Part shown: positions 44,460 to 53,920 of the stretch, in pieces
How positions within the stretch are numbered: the stretch's first letter is position 1
Layout: each line of letters starts with the position of its first letter
Assembly: GCA_963576565.1 (NCBI GenBank)
Contig: OY755040.1
Span: 85,070,321 to 85,134,320, forward strand
Reading direction: 5' to 3'
DNA: 64,000 nt
Source of the DNA: Aspidapion aeneum
Lineage: Eukaryota; Arthropoda; Insecta; Coleoptera; Brentidae
Notes under the pieces: model-generated
Databases searched by the model: none
Seen by the model: the letters and a program-made list of their open reading frames with translations, nothing else
Told to the model about the DNA's origin: nothing
Made by a program: the position numbers and the translations under genes

Positions 44460-47400
44460 GCGCATCTAAAGGTAGTGGGCACAACTTGACCACGGGACGA
44501 GTGAAAAGTCCGTGTTGTGTTTTAACAGTAGCAACTCGAATGTGATTATCCCGACCAGGATGTACAGATACTATTCTACCCAGCAACCAGTGTAATGGCG
44601 GCCTAGTTTCATCCTTAATTAATACAAGCGTATCTGCTTGATTTCAACCGAAGGGTCCGACCACTTAGAACGCTGTTGTAAAGTATTTAAGTACTCGAGT
44701 TTCCAACGCTTCCAGAAATCGGCATGAATTCGTTGGATAAGTTGCCAATGCTTAAGGGTATTAACTTTAAGGGTAGAAAGGTCAGGATCAGGACACGAAT
44801 TAAGGGGTTCCATTGTGAGGAAATGACCCGGAGTCAAAGACGTAAGATCGTTTGGGTCAGAGCTTTGCTCACAAAGGGGTCGAGAATTGAGTAATGCCTC
44901 TATTTGGGCGAGGAGAGTATAGAGCTCTTCGAAGGTTAGTATCTGGTCACCGATGACCCGATACAAATGTGTTTTTATAGATTTGACTCCTGCTTCTGCT
45001 AGACCATTTAGGTGGGGGGCTCCCGGACTATTAAGACACCATTTGATTTTTAAGCTCTCAGAAGCTAATTTCGAAAGATTATGGAGCTCCTTAATAGCCC
45101 CAACAAAGTTTGAGCCTCTATCACTTGTGATTTGGACACAAGTGCCACGTCTAGCGACAAAGCGTCGTAAAGCAGCGATGCACGCCTCTGTGGTTAAATC
45201 CGAAACCAGCTCGATATGAATTGCTTTGACAGAAGTATCGACAAAGACTGCAATATATGATTTACCAACTTGTGCTCCACGACGTCTCTGACCTACAAAG
45301 GTTTTGATTGGGCCTGCATAGTCTAAGCAAACGTGTGAAAAACATTTTAATTGTGACGTTCTAAAAGAAGGTAAATCCGACATGTACGGAGTATACGGTT
45401 TGGGTTTTAAGCGAAAGCAGGAAATACATTGCAATAAAACCCTCTGAATAGCTCGACGTGATGACATAATCCAAAACTTTTGACGAATTAAGTATTGGAC
45501 TGTGTTTATTCCGGGATGTAAATTTTCGATATGAGTTTGAATAATGATCAATTGGGTTAATCTATGAGATTTCGGCAATAATAAGGGATGTTTTGCCTCA
45601 AAGGAGAGTTGAGAATGCCGTAAGCGTCCGCCCACTCTAAGGAAACCCAATTCGTCCAAAAAGGGCGCGAGTTTGCGAAACGGCTTAGGTAATAGCTGAG
45701 TATTTTGAATTTTTTGAATGATATCCGAAAAACACTCTTCTTGGACCCTTTTAACTAAAACAAGTAGAGCCTTGTGTAGTTCAAAAGCGGAAAAAACGCC
45801 GGATAAAGGGTCAACTGAGGTTTTTCGATTGTGAATAAGTCTTAGAAAATGACAAATGATTTTTTGAATGGTATTTAAATTGGATATTTTATCGATTAAT
45901 CTATCAAAAAAGTTTTGATTTTGAATTTCTGCCGTCAGCACCACTGAATTTTCCGGTTTTTCTTCTTTGAGAACCTCGTCTGGAACTCCCAAAGAACGTT
46001 CATTTATAAACCTTTGAATTTGCCACTCCGTAGTGGGCAAGGTAATCCATGGAGGGCCGTGAAACCAAAGAGGGTGATTTATTAAGTTATTGGGCGACAA
46101 CCCTCTGCTAGCGCAGTCGGCAGGGTTCTCGAGTGAAGTAATGTGATACCATGGGACTTCGGGGATTGTTTCTTGAATACGACTTACGCGGTTTGCCACA
46201 AAGGTCTTCCACTTGTGAGGTGAAGATGTGACCCAATGAAGCGTAACCTGTGAGTCCGAGAACGCAAGAATTTCATCGATTACGAGTAATGATGAATAGG
46301 TGCGAATAACTAGTTCGAGTAAATCAGCTAATAGAGTAGCTCCAAGTAGTTCCAAACGTGGGATTGAAATAGTGTGTAAAGGAGCAACCCTTGACTTGCC
46401 CATGACTAGAGCAGTTTTGATAATTTTATTTGGTAATTCGACGCGAACGTATACGCAAGAAGCGTATCCTAGCTCGGATGCATCGCAGAAACCTAGCAAT
46501 TGACATCGTTGAATATTATTCGAAAAAATATGTCTAGGTATACAAAGATTCGAAAGAGTGGTTAATTGATTATTGAATTGATTCCAAAGAGTTTTGATTG
46601 GATCGGGGGGTATTTCATCCCAATCAGTTTTGCATAACCAAAGTTTTTGCATAATCACTTTGGCTAAAAATGAAACAGGCGATAAGAAACCTATAGGATC
46701 CCAAATTTTAGCGATAGCCGATAAAATATTCCTTTTGGTGCAAGGTTTTTGACAAGGGGTACAAGAATAGGTAAAAGTATCTGTAGAAGGGTGCCACTGA
46801 AGGCCCAACACCTTAATCGATGTTGAAGAATCGTCTTCAAAGGTAACAGGGATCTGACAATCAGCGGGCGACAAATGTGAAAGAAGTTTCGGATTATTTG
46901 ATGCCCATTTTCTTAATTCAAATTTTCCCAATTTAAGCAACGCTATGAGATCCTTTTGAAGTGATAAAGCACCTTCTAGAGAGTTAGCTCCACAGCAAAT
47001 ATCGTCCATGAAAATGTTATTCAAAAGGACCTGGCATGCTTCAGGATAATTCTTAGCCTCCAGGATGGCTAGTTCTCTAAGAGTTCTAATAGCTAAATAG
47101 GGACTTGAACTAACACCAAACGTCACTGTATTAAGCCTGTATTCCTGCAGGGGTTCATTGGGATCAAATCGCCAAAGTAGCCTTTGGTAGTCCCGATGAA
47201 TTGGATTAATTTGAATTTGTAAAAAGTGCTGTTTTATATCAGTCAAATATACGATAGAATAAAATCTGAATTTTAATAGAATTTCGGAAATATCGGCTTG
47301 TAATTTTGGTCCTATTAAAAGAGTTTCATGCTTAGGCCTTTCCAACCCTTAATCGAGGGGTTAAAAACCACCCGGAGTTTAGTCATTGATTTGTCAAGAC

Positions 47401-47746
47401 GAAGGACTCCGTGATGTGGTAAATAAGAACATAACTGAGGTCTAGGTTCGGATCTTGGAATTAAAGACATGTGCCCGTTTTTGAGATATTCTCTCATAAA
47501 ATCCGAGTACATACTATAGAAATTTGAATTTTTTATTAAGCGAGATTCAAGAGACAAAAATTGACGATAGGCCACTGAATATGTGTCTCCTAGGTCAGGA
47601 GGGTCAATGTGACGAAAAGGCAAATTTACAGTAAATCGGCCCGAAATATCTCTAGTGGTAGTTTTTTGGAAAATCTCTTCACATCTTTTTTCTTCGGGTG
47701 AGAGAAACGTTTTTGACTTAATTGATTCTAGTAGTAGACTGCTCAC
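44460..47746 (-). pseudogene. Pao-2 pol: RT, RNase H, integrase, C-terminal domain
   Basis: A first piece (47746-47315) holds RCEEIFQKTTTRDISGRFTV and YLPHHGVLRL with LRVVFNP. After a frameshift near 47330, a 908-residue open frame (47345-44619) carries FMDD (about 47010), GFCDASELGYASCVYV, LAFSDSQVTLHWV, HIENLHPG...CISCFRLKP, LDYAGPIKT, QITSDRGSNFVGA and HLNGLAEAGVKSIKTH. That gives the complete RT, RNase H and D,D,E integrase. Another frameshift near 44640 separates the last 60 residues, which end PVVKLCPLPLDAH near 44460. Confidence 0.92.
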
Positions 47747-49851
47747 AGGAAGTAAAGTAAGAATTGACTTGAGGTGAAATATTTATGTTTTGAGTTTGGC
47801 CCATCAAGACCCACCCAAAAACTGTCTCAAAAGCGGAGGGTAGGCCGTGAGGTCCTGGAATTCGTCCTGATTGGACGATTTCTGTGTAAAGTTGTGCACC
47901 TAAGAGTAAGCCAATTGGACCAGGGTTGTAAAATTGATTATCTGCAAGCTTTAGATTTGAAATATGACTCCAATTGGATGAATCTACCTGTACTGAGGGC
48001 ATATTCGAACAGAGTTTCGGTAAAAACGAAGACTTGAATAGAAAAGGTAGGCTCTTGTTGGCCTAGGGCTCGAATAGTGCAAATAGAAATGCCGTTAGTG
48101 GCCGATGAAGATTGATTTAGTCCCAGAACAGGGATCGAAATTTTGTTTCTTGGCAAGCCTAACCTGTTAAGACAAGCTTCGCTTATCAGGTTAGCTTGGC
48201 TACCGCTGTCCAGAAGTGCTCGGACAGGTTGGTAGTTACCCCGACTATCCAGTACCTCTAATTTTATAGTCGCTAGAAGCACTGTCGCCCGGGGCGTCAA
48301 GGTGGATAACGAAGAGTATTGATTTGTAGATGTATTTGGATTCGAATTGATTTGAATTGAATTTGAACTGGGTTGAACAAAACTAGGGTTCTGTTGGCTA
48401 AGACTTGAATTTGAATTCTGATACGATAAGTTTGTGCCTGTGCTTGGCACGGCCACTTGATTTGGATTAAAACTTTGATTTAAGTTCGAATTTTGATTTG
48501 AATTTTGGTTTGAATTAACAAAGGATTGACTTGAATTCTGACGGATTGAATCTGTAATTTGCGATAGATGAATAAGACTATGGTGCCTATGTCGACATAC
48601 CCTGCAGTTGTAGGTACTACTGCAGTCAATTACTTGATGATTTGAACGTAAACAGTTGATGCATAACGATTGTTGTTTTACATAAGTAAAACGATCTGAA
48701 GGAGATTTGGAAATAAAAACACCACACTGCGAGAGTGGATGAAAAGAATTATTGCATAATTTGCACTTATAGGGTTGTTGGTTTTGTCGAAATTGAATAT
48801 TGGATTGTTTATTTGCTACTTGTGAGTGCGTATGCGCTAAGAAATTTGATGGAGGGCTTGATTTGTACTGATTATTTGAATAAGAATTATATTTTTGGTT
48901 ACTAGAATTCGAATAATTTGGTTTTTGCTGTTTTGAAGTCGAAGGTTGCATTTGCGTATTTTGGGGAGATAGCTGTACTGTTTCAAGAGCACGGCATTGG
49001 TTAATAAGAAACTGAATTAGATTTTGATATGTTGGAATCTCGGTAGTACTATACTTTAATTCGAAAGCGGTTCTTGTGGTTTGATCGATTTTTGATAATA
49101 AAATTGAAAATAAACAAAAACACCACGACTTTACTGGAAATTCAAGATTTTCGAGCGCCGCAATATTCTCGGAAAAGGTATCTACCAAGACTCTAAGATC
49201 CTTTGCTGACTGGTTTCCCTTTAAAGAATTTGCATAGTAGATTCAGTTCCAGTAGGTACTGGCTAAAAGTCTTTTATTTTGATAGCGATCTGTTAATACC
49301 TTCCAGGCGATTGCGTAATTACTTGCCGTTAATTTTATAGAGCTTAAAATATTAAGTGGTTCGCCCTCAAGAAAGGTTAGCAAATGTTGAAATTTCCTTA
49401 TATCGGAATAATTAGAGTTTTCGTGAACCAAACAAGAATAAACATCGTAAAAGGTTGGCCACTTTTTTACGTTTCCATTAAAGCAAGGTACCTTTAAAGG
49501 GCCCAGATCATCGCTACGTGAATAGTGTGAAGTTGCGGGGGTAAAATTTGAATGAACTGAATCGGAACATAAACTCGAAAAAAGAACTTTAGCTTGGTGG
49601 TAGAATAGATCCGTATCTTTCCTAATTTTGTCCTGTACTTCGAATTCATCATCGTCGTCGTCTTTCAAGAGACCTATGATGTCATTATGAATGTTTTTAA
49701 ATTGTTCATAGTGATCATCTAACGATTCGTAAAACGCCTTAAAAATTGGCAAGGAAGAACTATCTGATTTAGCTTTTGTTCCCAAGTTATACGTTTCCGT
49801 AATACGAGATATTGAAACTTTGCGTTGATTCTCAAGCTTTTTTAACGACAT
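47718..49851 (-). pseudogene. Pao-2 gag and protease
   Basis: ATG 49851 (MSLKKLENQRKVSISRITET) starts gag. The DUF1759-type region has LKVPCFNGNVKKWPTFYDVY and a TGA at 49243-49245, then continues in the same frame. The middle is Ser/Asn/Gln-rich. Cys/His clusters are CKLCNN, CINCLRSNHQVIDC and CRVCRHRHHSLIH (about 48580-48770). The protease has RALLDSGSQANLIS (about 48210-48250), here the DSG type. Frameshifts lie near 48005 and 47740. It is otherwise colinear with Pao-1. Confidence 0.9.
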
Positions 49852-50424
49852 ATTGTTAATTAAAAAAATAAAAAATATTTAAAAGGAATAAAACTAACAC
49901 TTGACCCCTATTGACTTTAATCAGTCCAAAAGAGTTCAACAAGCATATATTTTATTATCGATTTCTCGAATAAACGCAAAACTTATCAACAGCTGTTATC
50001 CTAGGTCGCGATTTTTCTCCCAAAATAAATGCACACAAAACAACTTGTACCTACTACCGCTTCTCTTATTATTTACAGGTAAATACTAATTCTACTAGAT
50101 GTGTTTGTTTACCTGTTAAATAAGAATAAAGCATTTAACTCACAAGCACTTTTGTTGTTTTGAATAACTATAACATATTATTTAAACAAATAACTATTAT
50201 TTAAACAAATTTCGATTTTTGAATCAAAACAAACGACGTACGAAGTGCCAATTTCGGCTGCAATAAAATGTGGGTGGAGCAACCGTTAAGCCACGCAAGG
50301 GGGGACGGAACCTCCGATTTAAACTGGACACGGCAACTAAGCGAACCAAAATGGCGAGGCGAAAAAATCCAATATTTTTAGCAAACAAATTTTAAAAAAC
50401 TATCTGGGTCGTGGGACCAGAAAA

Positions 50425-50919
50425 TGTTGATGTTTTGGGGGTTTGAGGTTGGTAGAGCTGCGGGACTGTAAGCGCTGCTGGTCGTTTTATAAAATCTGGG
50501 TGCAAAAATCCTTAAAAGGACGATGTAAAAATACTAATTTTTCCGAGCCACACAAAGACAATATAGAGGATTGGCACTCACCTTTTCAGTTGTTTCCGTC
50601 GTCCAGAGGAGCTCCTCTCGCTGGCCCAGTCGTTGCAGTCGATCCACACTAGAATCACTTGTTTGTGTAATGGTTTAGTTTGATTTTCTAAGAATGTTAT
50701 TGGATTTTTTGGTTAATAGAATTTATCACCATGCTGCGTGGTGATCTCGATAGAATCCGACGGACGAATCCCCTTTTTGGTTACGCCTTTTTGCGCAGAT
50801 TCATTTTTCGTAGATGGCGCTGGCGTTTTGCTTGTGCCAATCAAATTGAAATTGTGTGGGTTTTCCGAATACGGGAATTTGGCGCAAAATTTGAATTTAA
50901 AATTAAAGTTGCACGAACA
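50425..50919 (-). repeat. Pao-2 5' LTR
   Basis: 495 bp direct repeat of 43751-44240 with TG/CA ends, followed by GAGAC. It has a 5-bp longer variant near 50886-50900. Confidence 0.95.
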
Positions 50920-50924
50920 GAGAC

Positions 50925-51368
50925 ATCCTGGAATTTTTCTTCCATGGTTTGAAAAACTGCTTCCTTAACATTCCGTAATTTGTTCTCCACTTTTTCTTCA
51001 ACATTTTGTACCTTTTCCACAACATTTTGTACCTTTTCTTCTACATTCTGCAATTTATTTTGTACCTTTAGTTCCACGCTATGCACTCTTTGAGTTATTT
51101 TTTCCTTAAGGTCTTCGGTTGCAGTCTTGAACTCTTCTCTCAGTTGTTTGGAGTTGCTCTTTATTTGATCGAAGTTTTCTTGAATGCCATCTAATCTTTG
51201 CTTAAATGTCTGTTTCATATCGTTCTGGTTTTGTTCCATGGTCTATCTCATGTCGCCCATGGTGTGTTTCATATCGCCTTGGTTTTGTTCAATAGTCTGT
51301 TTTATATCGTTTTGGTTTTGAGCCATTTGAGCTGCTAGAGCCTGCATCATTTTAGTTAGATCTTCCAT
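50925..51368 (-). pseudogene. Gypsy-A gag, N-terminal coiled coil
   Basis: ATG 51368 reads MEDLTKMMQALAAQMAQNQN and repeats of EQNQxDMK. After one stop near 51240, a long Glu/Lys/Gln heptad region follows (LREEFKTATEDLKEKITQRV, and three near-repeats of VQNVEEK). This predicts an extended coiled coil, presumably for Gag oligomerisation. It ends FQDVS at the GAGAC duplication and continues in frame at 43750 as KQLIQLQKEYN. Confidence 0.8.
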
Positions 51369-51439
51369 CTTTGCTGATCCTTGTCTAGTAAGCATCAACT
51401 TCCTGATAAATCACTTAAAATGTCTATTTTTAGGGTATG

Positions 51440-52100
51440 TCGCAGTCGATTTTTTTGTCAATATCTCTTCCGATTCTTAAATAGAACCTTAAGGAATGTT
51501 CTGGAATATACTGGTAATTGTCACTCTTTCTGCTACTAGGCAAATGTAGAAGTCGCTTTTTGATTATCTCTTTTGGTCCTCGAATAGATCGTCGTAGAAT
51601 GTTATGGAATATTCTAGAAATTCTTTCTAATTCTTCCTTTTGTAATTACTAATCTAATGTCGAAGTCGGTTTTTGTATATCTCTTCTGGTTCTCGAATAG
51701 AACGTCGTAGAATCTTATGGATTCTTCTAGAAATTCTTTCTGATTCTTACTTTTAAAATTACTAATCTAATGTCGAAGTCGCCTTTTGGATATCTCTTCT
51801 GGTTCTCGAATAAAACGTCGTAGAATGTTATGGAATATTCTAGAAATTCTTTCTGATTCTCACTTTGTAACTAACTAAACTAATATCGAAGGCGCTTTTT
51901 AGATATCTCTTCTGGTTTTCGAATAGAACGTGGTAGAATGTTATGGAATTTTCTGGAAGTTCTTTAATTAATTATCTTTTTTTTTTTTGTTTTGTTTGAA
52001 CTGTAAAGTTAATGTCGAAGTCGGTTCTCAAATATCTCTTTTGATTTTTGAATAAAACAGTATCGAACTTCTTCAAATATTCTGGAAAAATCACTTACTG
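51440..52100. repeat. Gypsy-A leader: degenerate tandem repeats of about 110-127 bp
   Basis: Six units begin near 51440, 51550, 51660, 51773, 51886 and 52013. Each has a GTCGAAGTCG-like word followed by ATCTCTTCTGG, TCTCGAATAGAACG and TAGAATGTTATGGAATATTC. The array lies in the untranslated leader between the primer-binding site and gag. A second short duplication of about 85 bp (AATTGTCCTAGCCGGTGGTA) lies at about 52085-52260. Confidence 0.85.
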
Positions 52101-52260
52101 TTCTTCTGTCCAATTGTCCTAGCCGGTGGTACTAAGTAAGGATGTCTTTACACTATTTAGATATGAATATTCTGGCAAAATCACTTACTGTACTTCTTTT
52201 CAATTGTCCTAGCCGGTGGTACTATGTAAGGATAGTCTTTGCACTATTTATTTCTTTTAA

Positions 52261-52277
52261 TCCCACTTCTGACACCA
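52261..52277 (-). promoter_or_regulatory. Gypsy-A primer-binding site
   Basis: TGGTGTCAGAAGTGGGA begins two bases inside the 5' LTR end on the minus strand. It is a form widely used by Ty3/gypsy elements. The element LTR orientation is fixed by this site. Confidence 0.8.
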
Positions 52278-52279
52278 AT

Positions 52280-52711
52280 TGTTACGGGTTCTCCACAACA
52301 ATTAAAACTCGCAAATGTCAAAAACAATACGTCAATTTATTTCGACAAATTATGTACAAAAACACGCACTTAAATTTACTAATAACTTGCTAATAATTTA
52401 CTACTTTAATCCGCCTATTTACTTCGCGTTAACATCTAGTGATCACTACTATTGGTTAACTTTGACTGACTCCATACGCGGCGTCCGGCCCTATATATAG
52501 GGTCTGCCTACTATTCGAGAACCATCCATCCTTCTTCGATTCACTAGCATTCTCGTCTCTTCCAGAAGGTACGCGGCCGTGCATGAGTTTGTCATAGATA
52601 ACGCAATTAAAACCTAGACTTAGAATACAGCCTTAAGATAAATCAACCTAATACTACACTAAACCTAAATAAATTCTAACTATAAAATTTAAATAACTTA
52701 AATTTGTAACA
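52280..52711 (-). repeat. Gypsy-A 5' LTR, also the 3' LTR of the adjoining partial copy
   Basis: 432 bp, nearly identical to 36056-36487. On its right it is joined directly to the 3' end of a second integrase gene (stop and purine tract GAAGAGGAGGATAG at 52712-52725), exactly as the other LTR is at 36488. It therefore serves two tandem units. Confidence 0.93.
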
Positions 52712-53920
52712 CTATCCTCCTCTTCAGGTTTGATCGTCTCGATCAACATTTCCCAGGTAAGGTTTTAGTCTGTCTAGATGAACAACTTTCATCTTGGACT
52801 TCGGGCTTCTCTGTATTCGGTAGACTACATCATTAATTCTCTTAACAACTTTATAAGGTCCTTCCCATGGTGGTGTCAACTTAGGTGATCTTCCTTTCTT
52901 GCGTTGAGGATTGTATAGCCAGACTTGATCATTCTCTTTGAACCCTGAAGAGTTTGCTTTCAGGTCATATCTCGCTTTCATGCGGTCACTGGCTATTTCT
53001 TTTCGCTCTCTAACCACCTCATGGATATCGTGCAGCTTTTGCCTTAAACTTTCGACATAATCATTAACCTCTAAGTGTTCTTCTTCAGGTGAACCAAACA
53101 TGATATCACATGGTAAACGCAGCTCTCTACCAAACAGGATACTAGATGGAGTAGCTCCTTTCATATTGTGTATGGCGGTTCTGTAGGCCATCAAAAACAA
53201 TGGAATATATTGGTCCCAATCTGTTTGGTGCTCATCAACAACTTTGCAAAGATGTTCTTCTATTGTTTTATTAAATCTTTCAACCATACCATCTGACTGT
53301 GGATGTAAAGCAGTAGTTCGTGTTTTATGTAGGAATGGTCACAGAGATTCTGGAAAAGCATTGATTCAAAGTTCCTCCCTTGATCTGAATGTAGTTCCAA
53401 AGGAATGCCAAATCTGCTGAAAACATCATTTCCAGAACTTCTGCAACTTTAGGGGCCTCTTGGTTAGGCAAACCAAAAACTTCTGGCCATTTGCTAAAGT
53501 AATCCATGACAACAAGGATGTATTTGTTGCCCTTTTTAGTTTCTGGAAATGGTCCGGCTACATTAATAGCAATGCGTTCAAATGGTACGCCTACGTTATA
53601 TTGTTTTATTTGACCTCTGGACCTTGTTTTGGGACCTTGGCTGGCTGCACAAGTCGAACATCGGCGGCACCAGTTTTTCACATCTTGAAAGTAATTGACC
53701 CAACAAAATCGGTTTCGAATTTTGTCCATGGTTTTATTTATGCCTAGGTGCGCGCCTGATTTTCCACCATGGCATTCGGCCATACATTGTCTACCATGCT
53801 CCTAGGAACTACTACTTGATTAATCACAGTAAGGCCATCGGCACTTTCCCAGGCACTTTTAAGAATGTTTTCTTCTACTATCAGTGAATCCCATTGTGCC
53901 CACAGTGATTTGAATATCAT
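52712..53920 (-). pseudogene. Second gypsy-A unit: integrase fragment
   Basis: Contains 52724-53287 (MVERFNKTIEEHLCKVVDEH, YRTAIHNMKGATPSSILFGR, GRSPKLTPPWEGPYKVV) and 53325-53783 (zinc domain and VPFERIAINVAGPFPETKKG). They are separated by a frame lesion near 53300. The first catalytic Asp has become Asn (AINVAGPF versus AIDVAGPF in the other unit). The end is a TGA where the sister copy has TGG. The copy breaks off at 53920, beside Pao-3. Confidence 0.88.

Larger units (their letters stand above)
43751..50919 (-). mobile_element. Pao-2: BEL/Pao LTR retrotransposon
   Basis: 7.17 kb with LTRs of 490 and 495 bp and a 5-bp duplication GAGAC (43746-43750 and 50920-50924). Minus orientation: LTR, primer-binding site TGGTCCCACGACCCAGA (50403-50419), gag-protease-RT-RNase H-integrase in several frames, purine tract AAGTGGGCGGAAAA (44241-44254), LTR. 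It splits gag of gypsy-A. It is more damaged than Pao-1, with one stop and about four frameshifts, although the LTRs are still very similar. Confidence 0.93.
36056..52711 (-). mobile_element. Gypsy-A: Ty3/gypsy element with both LTRs, split by RTE and Pao-2
   Basis: Element orientation is minus. The order is 5' LTR 52280-52711, primer-binding site, leader with tandem repeats, gag (two pieces around Pao-2), protease, RT (two pieces around the RTE element), RNase H, integrase and 3' LTR 36056-36487. Without insertions it would be about 6.5 kb. No env gene is present. No target duplication is evident, because a second partial unit adjoins the right LTR. Confidence 0.88.
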
